Source: an uncultured Alphaproteobacteria bacterium (GTDB taxonomy: Bacteria; Pseudomonadota; Alphaproteobacteria; HIMB59; GCA-002718135). From it: a DNA stretch of 64,000 nucleotides. Below, one piece after another: positions 47,144-56,155 of the stretch (position 1 is the first letter of the stretch; each line of letters begins with the position of its first letter). The translations under genes were made by a program, and so were the position numbers. The stretch lies in contig CACOAX010000001.1 in assembly GCA_902625365.1 (NCBI GenBank), positions 40,310 to 104,309 of the forward strand, written 5' to 3'. A model generated the notes under the pieces. That model ran no database searches. It was not told where the DNA came from and worked only from the letters and a program-made list of their open reading frames with translations.

Positions 47144-48258
47144 TACGCTTTTGCCTTTAGGTTTAGTCTGTTAACAAAAAAGTTTTCAATTTGTGGTCTA
47201 AACAGGTTCTCTAATGCACCACTAAATAAAATGATTACACCTTGAACAGCAACAAACATATACCGAGTAATATTTGGCATATCGAAAGTAACTTCTGATC
47301 CTCCTTGGTATAAAATTCCAAATAAAAATGCCGCTGGAAAAATTCCTATAGGATGGTTTCTTCCCATTAAAGCAACGGCAATTCCAGTGAAACCGTATCC
47401 AGCTGGAAAACCTGCAACGATTTTATGATGAACTCCTAATATTTCATTAACACCTAACAATCCTGCTAAACCACCAGATATACACATTGCAATAATTATA
47501 TTTTTATAAGGAGAAATTCCTGCGTAAATTGCCGCTTGTGTATTGTGGCCAACAGCTCGCATTTCGTAACCCCATCTTGTTTTCCATACTAAGAACCAAA
47601 CAAAAAATGATGCAGCAATTGCTAAGAGAAAAGAAATGTTTAATGGTGAATATCTGATCTTAATTCCAAATAGGGCTGCAAAATCTTCAAAACTTGGAAA
47701 CCACTGTTCTTCCGGTAAAGCAACTGTGTGAGGTCCCATTTGTGTGGTATCCCTAATTACATCAACAAGTAAGAAAACCATCAAAGATGCAGCTATAAAG
47801 TTAAACATAATTGTAGTTATAACTACATGACTCCCTCTCGTTGCTTGAAGATAGGCTGGGATAAATGCCCAAGCAGCACCAAAAACTACAGCTCCACCAA
47901 CAGCAAGCAACCATACAATTGGAACAGGTAAAAAACTAAAATTTATAGCAACTAAAAAAACTCCTAGACCACCAATATAAGCTTGACCTTCACCACCAAT
48001 ATTAAAAAGTCTACAATGAAATGCGACGGCAAACGCTAAACCAGTAAAAATAAAATTTGTTGTATAATAAAGAGTGTAAGCAAAACCTTCTATATAACCA
48101 AAGGAACCGTAGATTATTAAACTTACTGCTTCAAAAGGATTTTCACCTGCAATAAATATAAACAGGCCTGACACAAATAATGCTAATGTTAAATTAACGA
48201 GCGGAACAATGAGATTGGAAACCCACCACGGAACTCTGGATTTATCTACTGTTGCCAT
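47143..48258 (-). CDS. nucleoside ABC transporter permease 1 (BMP-type)
   Basis: Inner-membrane permease of 371 aa, longer than its partner, with N-terminal helix LIVPLVNLTLALFVSGLFIFI and the family stretch AFHCRLFNIGGEGQAYIGGLG. The coupling loop is MRAVGHNTQAAIYAGI. It corresponds to YufP/NupB-type subunits. It shares one base with the upstream ATPase stop and with the next permease start. Confidence 0.9.
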   Translation of the reverse strand: MATVDKSRVPWWVSNLIVPLVNLTLALFVSGLFIFIAGENPFEAVSLIIYGSFGYIEGFAYTLYYTTNFIFTGLAFAVAFHCRLFNIGGEGQAYIGGLGVFLVAINFSFLPVPIVWLLAVGGAVVFGAAWAFIPAYLQATRGSHVVITTIMFNFIAASLMVFLLVDVIRDTTQMGPHTVALPEEQWFPSFEDFAALFGIKIRYSPLNISFLLAIAASFFVWFLVWKTRWGYEMRAVGHNTQAAIYAGISPYKNIIIAMCISGGLAGLLGVNEILGVHHKIVAGFPAGYGFTGIAVALMGRNHPIGIFPAAFLFGILYQGGSEVTFDMPNITRYMFVAVQGVIILFSGALENLFRPQIENFFVNRLNLKAKA

Positions 48259-49778
48259 TACACAACTCCTGCCATTAATAATCCTAACTCACGATCAGTA
48301 ACATTTGTATTTTCTTTTTCACCAACTATCTTTCCATCAAACATAACAACAATTCTATCAGATAATGAAAGCACTTCATCCAACTCAACAGATACTAAAA
48401 GTATTGCAGCGCCTTTATCTCTCATATCTATTAATCTTTGATGAATAAATTCAATAGCACCTATATCTACACCTCTCGTAGGTTGACCAACTAATAATAC
48501 TTTTGGTTTTTCATTAAGTTCCCTACTTAAAATTATTTTTTGTTGATTACCGCCTGAGAAATTCGAAGTGATTAAATTTGGTGATTGTGGTCTTACATCA
48601 TACTCTTCCATAATTTTTTTAGAATGGGAAATTATATCTTTATGATTTAAAATTGAAGACCTCGAAAACGGTTGTTGATCATGATAACCAAATATAAGAT
48701 TTTCATAAGCTTTAAAATCTGTAACTAATCCCATTCTTTGTCTGTCTTCAGGAACATGAGCTAAACCTTGATCTTTCAATTCTCTTGGATCTAGAAAATT
48801 TTGACTATCTGATACTTTTTTTCCGTCTAAATATATTTGACCTGACTCAACTTTTCTAATGCCAGAAAGCGCTTCCAGTAATTCTGTTTGACCATTTCCC
48901 GTAACACCTGCTAAGCCTAAAATCTCTCCTGCACGAATTTCTAAATTTACATTCTTGACTCTAGTTACATCTAGATCATCTTTAACAGTAAGATCTTCAA
49001 CTTTAAAAACGACATCGCCTGTATTAGCTTCTGTTTTATCAAGTCTTAATAATACACTTCTACCAACCATCATCTCAGCTAATTGTTCTTTATTAGTATC
49101 TTCAGTTTTAGTATTTCCAACCATTTCCCCTTGTCGCATTACAGAAACTTCACTTGTTAGATCCATGATTTCTATTAATTTATGGGTAATTAAAACAATT
49201 GTTTTACCCTCTTCATTGAGCGAGCGTAATATTTTAAACAATTCATCAACTTCTTGCGGTGTTAAAACACCTGTCGGTTCATCAAGTATAAGAATTTCTG
49301 CCCCTCTATAGAGCGACTTTAATATTTCAACTCTTTGACGAAACCCAACCGACAAATCTGATATTGTTGAATTAAGATCAATATTCAGTTTGTATGTATC
49401 ACAAAGATTTTTTAAATCTTTTTTTGCTTTTTCTAAATTTTTTCCAAATACTAATTCGCCTTCAAATCCCAAAATTATATTTTCTAAAACAGTAAAATTT
49501 TCTACTAACATAAAATGTTGGTGCACCATGCCGATGCCATTAATTATAGAGTCCTTAGGAGATCTTAGATTTATCTCTTTTCCATTTATTTTTATTGTTC
49601 CTGAATTTGCTTGATAAAGACCAAACACGATACTCATTAGAGTAGATTTTCCAGCACCGTTTTCTCCAATTATTCCATGGATTGTTCCTTTGTTAATGGT
49701 AAGATTAATATTCTTATTGGCGTGTACATGGCCAAAAGATTTATTTATATTTTTTAATTCTAGGATAGGTGAGACCAT
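48258..49778 (-). CDS. nucleoside ABC transporter ATP-binding protein (two ABC domains)
   Basis: Duplicated ATPase of 506 aa. The first domain has a full Walker A (GENGAGKST), a signature-like LSVGFRQRVEI and Walker B ILILDEPTG. The second has the altered P-loop GVTGNGQTEL and signature FSGGNQQKIILSREL, with LLVGQPTRGVD replacing the usual Walker B Glu, as is normal in the RbsA/YufO class. The first ABC domain therefore does most hydrolysis. The ATG at 49778 lies inside a 10-bp hairpin stem shared with the intercistronic region after the BMP gene. Confidence 0.93.
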   Translation of the reverse strand: MVSPILELKNINKSFGHVHANKNINLTINKGTIHGIIGENGAGKSTLMSIVFGLYQANSGTIKINGKEINLRSPKDSIINGIGMVHQHFMLVENFTVLENIILGFEGELVFGKNLEKAKKDLKNLCDTYKLNIDLNSTISDLSVGFRQRVEILKSLYRGAEILILDEPTGVLTPQEVDELFKILRSLNEEGKTIVLITHKLIEIMDLTSEVSVMRQGEMVGNTKTEDTNKEQLAEMMVGRSVLLRLDKTEANTGDVVFKVEDLTVKDDLDVTRVKNVNLEIRAGEILGLAGVTGNGQTELLEALSGIRKVESGQIYLDGKKVSDSQNFLDPRELKDQGLAHVPEDRQRMGLVTDFKAYENLIFGYHDQQPFSRSSILNHKDIISHSKKIMEEYDVRPQSPNLITSNFSGGNQQKIILSRELNEKPKVLLVGQPTRGVDIGAIEFIHQRLIDMRDKGAAILLVSVELDEVLSLSDRIVVMFDGKIVGEKENTNVTDRELGLLMAGVV

Positions 49779-49805
49779 AAAATTATTTAATCTCTTGGTC
49801 TCACC
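49768..49805 (-). promoter_or_regulatory. intercistronic hairpin covering the ATPase start codon
   Basis: Perfect 10-bp inverted repeat GGTGAGACCA / TGGTCTCACC (49768-49777, 49796-49805) with an 18-nt loop, 21 nt after the BMP gene stop. On the minus-strand mRNA the 3' arm contains the first codons of the ATPase. It could lower ATPase translation and protect the binding-protein mRNA, favouring receptor over ATPase. Confidence 0.6.
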
Positions 49806-49826
49806 AAATTATTTATAAAAGTTCTA

Positions 49827-50804
49827 TTACTCTTGTGACCAGTCAGCAACTTCCATTGAACCACTAACAATATCTGCTGCTGCTGCTGCAACTGCTGATT
49901 CCATTGCAGAAGTTACCATGCCGTCTTCAGTAGCATAGCCAACCATACCTTCAGCTAAACCAAGAATATGAATTCCTGACTCAAAAGTTCCTGCAGCTGT
50001 TTTTTCAGCTTGTTCAAAAATTGTTAAATCTAAACGCTTTAACATAGAAGTAAGCATGTTACCTGGGTGCATCCAGTTTTGATTTGTATCAACACCAATA
50101 CCCATTATTCCTGCATCAGCTGCTGCTTGAAGAACACCTATACCTGTTCCACCTGCTGCTTGATATACGACATCTGCGCCACCATCAATTTGTGCTTTTG
50201 TTAATTCAGCACCTTTTGTTGGGTTGTTCCATGCCTCTGGTGTTGAGCCAGTCATGTTAGCTAAAATGTTAATATCAGGATTTACATAAAGTGCACCTTG
50301 CTCATAACCTCCTTGGAATTTTCTGATTAGTGGGATATCCATTCCACCAACAAAACCAATTGTTCCACTTTCAGAAGCCATAGCTGCAATCATACCAACA
50401 AGGAATGATCCTTCGTGCTCTTTGTAACAAGCTTGATAGATGTTGCTTGCTGGATCATCTACCCAACATACATCCACTGCAACAAAGTTTATATCTGGAT
50501 AATCAGGAGCAACTGCTGCAACAGCATCAGCTTGAGCAAAACCCATTGCTACGATTAATGATGCGCCTCTGTCTGCAATTTTACGCATGCCTTGTTCTAT
50601 TTGAGTGTTGTTTGAAGCTTCAAATTCAACCATGCCCCAACCAAGTTCGTTTTTAACTCTTTCAGCAGTTTTAAATGCTAATTCGTTAAATGATTTATCA
50701 AACTTTCCTCCAGAGTCATATACAACTCCAATCTTGTTTGCAAACGCACTTGAAGAGAAGACAAGAGCGAAAGAAACTGAAATAATACTTAAAATTTTCT
50801 TCAT
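49827..50804 (-). CDS. bmpA: BMP-family nucleoside-binding lipoprotein-like receptor
   Basis: Periplasmic receptor of 325 aa with a Sec signal (residues 1-22, ending AFA). No lipobox Cys is seen, so it is soluble. Features of the BMP/PnrA family: IGVVYDSGGKFDKSFNE, EASNNTQIEQGMRKIADRGASLIVAMGF, and AAGGTGIGVLQAAADAGIMGIGVD. These proteins bind purine or other nucleosides. A strong GGGGGA ribosome site precedes the ATG. It is the first gene of the transporter operon, 117 bp downstream of upp. Confidence 0.92.
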   Translation of the reverse strand: MKKILSIISVSFALVFSSSAFANKIGVVYDSGGKFDKSFNELAFKTAERVKNELGWGMVEFEASNNTQIEQGMRKIADRGASLIVAMGFAQADAVAAVAPDYPDINFVAVDVCWVDDPASNIYQACYKEHEGSFLVGMIAAMASESGTIGFVGGMDIPLIRKFQGGYEQGALYVNPDINILANMTGSTPEAWNNPTKGAELTKAQIDGGADVVYQAAGGTGIGVLQAAADAGIMGIGVDTNQNWMHPGNMLTSMLKRLDLTIFEQAEKTAAGTFESGIHILGLAEGMVGYATEDGMVTSAMESAVAAAAADIVSGSMEVADWSQE

Positions 50805-50921
50805 ACTAAAAATCCCCCTTAAATATGAATTATAGATACCTCATTGATAACATTTTATTATTAAAAAAATGAATTAAAAAACGAGATAATGGATAAATAA
50901 TAAGATTTTTTATGGATAACT

Positions 50922-51542
50922 TCAAGTTCCCATGTACCTATCACCTGCGTCACCTAAGCCTGGTACAATGAACTTATTTTTATTCAATTTAGCATCAATG
51001 TTGCAAGTAAATATATGAATGCCTTTTTGCTTTTTTTGAATATTTTTAATACCCTCAGGAGCAGCTAGTAAAGACACCAAAAATATATCTTTAATATTTA
51101 CCCCTTTGTTTTTTATTAAATTGATTGCAGCAATTGAAGAATTACCTGTGGCCAACATTGGATCTAGAATTAACACTTTTTTATTTTTAACTCTAGGAAG
51201 TTTAAAAAGGTATTCTACAGGTTCATAAGTTTGCTCGTCGCGGTATAAACCTATGTGACCTTTTTCAGCTTCCGGTAAAAATTTTGCAAACCCCTCAAGT
51301 AACCCTAAACCGGCACGTAATATTGGGACCAAAATTATGGGTTGACCCAAGGCTGTACCATTAATTTTTTTTAGAGGTGTTTCAATTGTTTGTTTTTTAA
51401 ATGGAACATATTTTAGAACATCTGAAGCAATGAGATAGCTTATCTCATTCATAGTTTGTCTAAAAACAGTATTTGACGTTTTTTTATTTCGCAAAATTGT
51501 TAATTTGTATTGAACGAACGGTGATTTAATTACTGTAATCAT
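50922..51542 (-). CDS. upp: uracil phosphoribosyltransferase
   Basis: Salvage enzyme of 206 aa making UMP from uracil and PRPP. The PRPP loop is LDPMLATGNSSIAAI and the C-terminal uracil-binding segment is PGLGDAGDRYMGT. N-terminal VPILRAGLGLLEGF also matches. It lies upstream of the nucleoside transporter on the same strand; read-through over 117 bp is possible. It handles uracil released from imported nucleosides. Confidence 0.95.
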   Translation of the reverse strand: MITVIKSPFVQYKLTILRNKKTSNTVFRQTMNEISYLIASDVLKYVPFKKQTIETPLKKINGTALGQPIILVPILRAGLGLLEGFAKFLPEAEKGHIGLYRDEQTYEPVEYLFKLPRVKNKKVLILDPMLATGNSSIAAINLIKNKGVNIKDIFLVSLLAAPEGIKNIQKKQKGIHIFTCNIDAKLNKNKFIVPGLGDAGDRYMGT

Positions 51543-51562
51543 AAGAGATTACATATATAGAA

Positions 51563-52063
51563 ATGCCACTAAGAGCAATGCGGTTATCAATTTATTTTTT
51601 AACACTAGTGTTTTTGTCTAGCTGTACAACTATTGAGGTTGGCAGAGAAGTTGTTAAGGTTGGAGCAGTTGTAAAAGATAAAGTTGAAGAAACTATTATA
51701 AAAAAAGAACCAGAAATTATTGAAGATAAAACTATTGTTGAGGAACAACAAATAATCACTGAAGAAAAAGAAGAGGAAAAGACTATAGTTAAAGAGCAAC
51801 AAAAAATTTCAGAAATAAATTTTATGGGCAAACAACTTGCGGAAATAAAACAAAAACTAGGACAGCCTAATTTAGTGAGATCTGATGGCTCAGTACATAT
51901 TATGCGATATGATAGCAGCTCATGCAGATTATTTATCTTTTTTAATTTAAACTCCAATATTAAGAGAGTAGAATATTTTGAATTTCGAGATTCTTCAGGT
52001 GAACTTATAAACACAAGAGGGTCGATAGAAGAGTGTTACAAAGAATACAACTTTGCTAGCTAA
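51563..52063 (+). CDS. lipoprotein with charged repeat and BamE-like C-terminal domain
   Basis: Protein of 166 aa. The N-terminus has a lipoprotein signal (YFLTLVFLSSC, acylated C21); translation could also start at the second Met, five codons in. A Glu/Lys-rich segment (about residues 40-90) contains a near-repeat KTIVEEQQ/KTIVKEQQ, predicted as coiled coil. The C-terminal domain (about 92-160, LAEIKQKLGQPNLVRSDG, MRYDSSSCRLFIFF) resembles an alphaproteobacterial SmpA/BamE-like module. Role unknown, probably in the envelope. It overlaps pyc by 8 bp tail to tail. Confidence 0.72.
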   Translation: MPLRAMRLSIYFLTLVFLSSCTTIEVGREVVKVGAVVKDKVEETIIKKEPEIIEDKTIVEEQQIITEEKEEEKTIVKEQQKISEINFMGKQLAEIKQKLGQPNLVRSDGSVHIMRYDSSSCRLFIFFNLNSNIKRVEYFEFRDSSGELINTRGSIEECYKEYNFAS

Positions 52064-55000
52064 TCACGACAATCAAGTCTTTTGTTTCCACATTATCACC
52101 AGATGCAACATTAATTGCTTTGATGGTTCCACTTTTATCCGCATTAATAGTAGTTTCCATTTTCATGGCTTCGATCACTAGTAACTTATCACCTTTTATT
52201 ACTTTACTACCTGGTTGAACAAATATTTTAGCAACTTGACCTGGCAAAGGAGACCCAACATGATCCAAATTATTATCATCTGCTTTTGCTCTTTGTGTTA
52301 TATTTTTTGAAAATTCTTTATTTTCTATATCTATTGTTCTTGGTTGTCCGTTAATTTCAAAAAAAACGGAGCACTTTCCATTACTATTAACTTCACTTTT
52401 CGCTAAGTATCTTAAGATAAGGTTTTTCCCTCTATCAATTTCTATCGTGTATTCTTTATCTTGTTGAGGACCATAGAAAAACAATTCTGTTGACAAAATT
52501 GATGTATCACTAAACTCCTTAAAATGATCAACATAATCTTTGAAAACTTTAGGATACATTAAGTATGACGATAGATGTGTTTGATTAACTTTCATCCCTA
52601 TTTCATCTTCTAAATTTTTGGCTTCTTTATCTAAATCAACTGATTCTAAAATTTCCCCAGGTCTTCTTGTCAAAGGTTTAGTATCACCAAGAACTTTCTT
52701 TTGTAGTTCTTTTGGAAAGCCTCCTTGAGGTATACCAATCTCCCCTTTAAAAAATTCGATAACTGAAGCAGGAAAAGAAATTTCTTTTTTTGGATCTAAT
52801 ACATCTTCTTTGGATAAATCATTAGCGATCATATAGAGCGCCATATCACCTACAATTTTAGAAGAAGGTGTAACTTTAACAATATCACCAAAAAGTTGGT
52901 TTACCTCTGCATATTTATTAGCAACCATTCCCCACTTATCAGTTGTAATTCCCAATGATCTTGCTTGTTCTTTTAAATTTGTAAACTGACCACCAGGCAT
53001 TTGGTGAAGATACACATCAGAACTACCACCTTTGAAATCGGTTTCAAATGCATGATAATTTTGACGAACTTGTTCCCAATATAAAGATAGTGTTCTTATA
53101 GCCTCTTCATCAAGTTTTGGGTCTTGATGATTTTGTTTCATTATAGATACGACAGAACCAAGTGCAGGTTGTGATGTTAATCCACTCATCGAGTCAATTG
53201 CAAGATCGACGATATCTACCTTTTCTTCAATAGCAGCAAGAACTGATGCTGATGAAGTACCGGATGTATCGTGAGTATGGAAATGAATTGGAAGAGCAGT
53301 TGTTTGTTTAATTTCGTTGACTAATTTTTTTATAGCATTAGGTTTTGCTAATCCTGCCATATCTTTAATGGCAATAATATGCGCTCCTGCTTTTTCTAAA
53401 TCTCTTACAAGATCAATATAATATTTTAATGTATATTTTTTCTCATTTGGATCGGTTACATCATTTGTATAACAGATAGTTCCTTCACAAATTTTATTTT
53501 GATTACGTACTTCATCAATTGCAACACGCATATTATCAATTAGGTTTAATGAGTCAAAAACACGGAATACGTCAATCCCAGCTTGAGCTGATTGTTGAAC
53601 AAAATGTTTAACCACGTTATCTGGATAATTTTTATATCCAACAGCATTAGATCCCCTAAAGAGCATTTGTTTAAGAAGGTTAGGGGCCCTTTTGTTTAAT
53701 CTTGCTAATCTATCCCAAGGATCCTCTTTTAAAAAACGCATCGATGTATCGAAGGTTGCACCGCCCCAACATTCTAATGAGAACAAGTTGCTTAGATTTT
53801 CACTATAATATTCAGCAATATTAATAAGATCATCTGTTCTCATTCTTGTAGCAAGAAGCGATTGGTGTGCATCACGCATCGTTGTGTCAGTAATTAGGGT
53901 GTAAGGTGTTTCTTTTATTTTTTTTGCAAATTTTTCTGGACCTAAATTTTGTAAATCCTTTACATAATCATTTTTCTCACTTTTAATATTTGAAATAGGA
54001 ATTTGAACTTCTACAGTCGAATTACTACTAACCCTTCCAGATATGTCATTGTGTCCATTTACAATTATGTTTCCAAGATAAGATACGATTTTTGACGCTC
54101 GATCTTTTTGCGGATTATATGCATAGAGCTCTTTTTTAGTATCAACAAAATTTGTATTGTAGTTTCCTTCAAGGAAATCTTTATTGTTAATAAGAGACTC
54201 AAGAAATACTAAATTTGTTTTAACGCCTCTAATTCTAAATTCTCGCAAAGCCCTATCCATTCTTTTAATACAGTCGTCTTGATGCTTTGCCCAAGTTGTT
54301 ACTTTTACAAGTAAAGAATCATAATACGGTGTGATGATGGAACCAGCAGAAGCATTTGCTGCATCAAGTCTCACTCCAAAACCAGCTGCCGAGCGATAAG
54401 TCATTATCTTTCCATAATCGGGCATAAAATTATTAAGCGGATCTTCGGTAGTAACTCTACATTGAATAGCAAATCCGTTTAGATGAATGTCTTCTTGTTT
54501 AGGAAGTGCTGGGTGATCACCAATTTTTTCACCTTCTGCAATTTTAATTTGAGCTTTTACAATATCAATACCAGTTACTTCTTCTGTTACTGTATGCTCA
54601 ACTTGAATTCTTGGGTTAACTTCGATAAAATAAAATTCACCAGACTTTTTATCAAACAAAAATTCAACAGTTCCTGCACCAAAGTATTTAACTTGTTTTG
54701 CAATTTTAATAGCAGCACTGCAAATTTCTTCTCGAGTTTTATTTTCAAGAAAATGTGCAGGTGCTCTTTCAATAATCTTTTGATGTCTTCTTTGAAGAGA
54801 ACAATCTCTTTCAAAAAGATGTATGATATTCCCATGTCTGTCACCTAAAATTTGAACTTCTATGTGAGCAGCATCTTCTAAAAATTTTTCTATAAATACT
54901 TCATCTTTTCCAAAAGCTTTAAGTGACTCGCTTTGAGCAGTTGTAATTTGATCTATTAATTCGTTGCTTGATCTAACAACACGCATTCCTCGACCGCCAC

Positions 55001-55496
55001 CACCCCAACTAGCTTTGACAATTACTGGGTAACCAATTTTCTCAACTTCTTTTTCAATACTTTTTAAATTTTCTTTTGTTACAAGAACAGATGGAACGGT
55101 GTCTACCTTTGCTTCTTCCGCAACTTTTTTAGCTTCAGTTTTATTTCCAAATCTTTTTAGTATTTCTTTACTGGGGCCAATAAATGTTATGTCATTTTTT
55201 TCACACTGCTCAGCTAGTTCAGGACTCTCAGATAAAAATCCATAACCTGGATGTATAGCATCAACCTTTGCATCTTTAGCAATTTTAATAATCGAGTCTA
55301 TGTCTAAATATGCTTGAATTGGACCTTTGCCTTCACCAACTAAATAACTTTCATCCGTTTTAAATCGGTGAATAGCAAAACGGTCTTCTTTAGAATAAAT
55401 AGCAGCTGTTTTAATACCAGACTCTTCAGCAGCTCTAAAAATTCGAATAGCAATTTCACTTCTGTTTGCTGCTAAAATTTTACCAATCTTTTTCAT
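52056..55496 (-). CDS. pyc: pyruvate carboxylase
   Basis: Biotin enzyme of 1146 aa, full length. Domains in order: biotin carboxylase with ATP-grasp loop (KASWGGGGRGMRVV) and FIEVNPRIQVEHTVTE; carboxyltransferase starting near residue 535 (DTTMRDAHQSLLATRMR) with the metal-binding HFHTHDTSG; and a C-terminal carrier with biotin Lys about 1112 in EAMKMETT. It makes oxaloacetate from pyruvate, the main anaplerotic step here. I use the ATG at 55496 because the frame's earlier TTG adds one residue only. Its 3' end overlaps a lipoprotein gene by 8 bp. Confidence 0.96.
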   Translation of the reverse strand: MKKIGKILAANRSEIAIRIFRAAEESGIKTAAIYSKEDRFAIHRFKTDESYLVGEGKGPIQAYLDIDSIIKIAKDAKVDAIHPGYGFLSESPELAEQCEKNDITFIGPSKEILKRFGNKTEAKKVAEEAKVDTVPSVLVTKENLKSIEKEVEKIGYPVIVKASWGGGGRGMRVVRSSNELIDQITTAQSESLKAFGKDEVFIEKFLEDAAHIEVQILGDRHGNIIHLFERDCSLQRRHQKIIERAPAHFLENKTREEICSAAIKIAKQVKYFGAGTVEFLFDKKSGEFYFIEVNPRIQVEHTVTEEVTGIDIVKAQIKIAEGEKIGDHPALPKQEDIHLNGFAIQCRVTTEDPLNNFMPDYGKIMTYRSAAGFGVRLDAANASAGSIITPYYDSLLVKVTTWAKHQDDCIKRMDRALREFRIRGVKTNLVFLESLINNKDFLEGNYNTNFVDTKKELYAYNPQKDRASKIVSYLGNIIVNGHNDISGRVSSNSTVEVQIPISNIKSEKNDYVKDLQNLGPEKFAKKIKETPYTLITDTTMRDAHQSLLATRMRTDDLINIAEYYSENLSNLFSLECWGGATFDTSMRFLKEDPWDRLARLNKRAPNLLKQMLFRGSNAVGYKNYPDNVVKHFVQQSAQAGIDVFRVFDSLNLIDNMRVAIDEVRNQNKICEGTICYTNDVTDPNEKKYTLKYYIDLVRDLEKAGAHIIAIKDMAGLAKPNAIKKLVNEIKQTTALPIHFHTHDTSGTSSASVLAAIEEKVDIVDLAIDSMSGLTSQPALGSVVSIMKQNHQDPKLDEEAIRTLSLYWEQVRQNYHAFETDFKGGSSDVYLHQMPGGQFTNLKEQARSLGITTDKWGMVANKYAEVNQLFGDIVKVTPSSKIVGDMALYMIANDLSKEDVLDPKKEISFPASVIEFFKGEIGIPQGGFPKELQKKVLGDTKPLTRRPGEILESVDLDKEAKNLEDEIGMKVNQTHLSSYLMYPKVFKDYVDHFKEFSDTSILSTELFFYGPQQDKEYTIEIDRGKNLILRYLAKSEVNSNGKCSVFFEINGQPRTIDIENKEFSKNITQRAKADDNNLDHVGSPLPGQVAKIFVQPGSKVIKGDKLLVIEAMKMETTINADKSGTIKAINVASGDNVETKDLIVVIS

Positions 55497-55708
55497 CAAG
55501 CCACCATTAAATAAGGATTATTACTTAATATTTTTTCGGGGATGCATCTATATGTTCCTTACTAAATTAGCAAGAGATCAAAGGAATTTAGCCATTTTTT
55601 AGGATTTGGAAGCAATTATAAATTGATAATAAAATGCAAATTATCGATTTAATATCTGTGCACATATGTCCCTTTATCAGAAAGGTTATTTTATATTAAT
55701 GTCAAATT
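55497..55708. other. divergent intergenic region with hairpin
   Basis: 212 bp between the divergent pyc and DUF2244 genes. It contains an 11-bp inverted repeat with one mismatch, AAATTGATAAT / ATTATCGATTT (55620-55630, 55640-55650), a possible operator or RNA hairpin. A 16-codon frame (MFLTKLARDQ...) near 55552 is open but has no coding support beyond that. Confidence 0.35.
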
Positions 55709-56155
55709 ATGAATTCATTAAATGAAAATATAAGACCTTATCAAAGCTGTTCTAAATCAGTCTTTTTAGTTTTAGGAATTATTTTTATAAGTTGGATTTC
55801 ATTGTTCTCTATTTTTCTTATTGTACAAGGTGCATGGCCTGTATCTATATTTCTTGGACTTGAATATCTGATAATTTTTTATTTGATCCGCCTTTATTTC
55901 AAAGAAAAAAATATTAAGGATGAAATTAAAATTAATCAAAAGGAAATATCTATAAGAAAATATAAAGGTGATAAACTTTTACATTCATCTAAATTCAGCA
56001 CTTATTGGTCCAAAGTTTTTTTTACAAAATTTAAAAACACTTCCAAGTTATCAATAAGAGAATCTGATAAAGAAACTGAAGTTGCAACTTTCTTGCATGC
56101 CGATTTAAAGGAAAGTTTGTACTTAAGAATTAAAAGACAATTAAGCTATTATTAA
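55709..56155 (+). CDS. DUF2244 family membrane protein
   Basis: Small inner-membrane protein of 148 aa with two adjacent helices (about 20-65) and the family motif QGAWPVSIFLGLEY, then a cytoplasmic domain (ISIRKYKG, FSTYWSKV, FLHADLKESLYLRI). DUF2244 is widespread in alphaproteobacteria, often near nth or cytochrome oxidase genes; function unknown. The ribosome site is poor. Its stop and that of dapB share TTAA (56152-56155). Confidence 0.85.
   Translation: MNSLNENIRPYQSCSKSVFLVLGIIFISWISLFSIFLIVQGAWPVSIFLGLEYLIIFYLIRLYFKEKNIKDEIKINQKEISIRKYKGDKLLHSSKFSTYWSKVFFTKFKNTSKLSIRESDKETEVATFLHADLKESLYLRIKRQLSYY

Noticed and set aside
51592-52014. 140-aa open frame on the minus strand
   Set aside because: It lies wholly antisense to the lipoprotein gene, has low-complexity Ser/Phe content mirrored from Glu/Lys codons, and no ribosome site.
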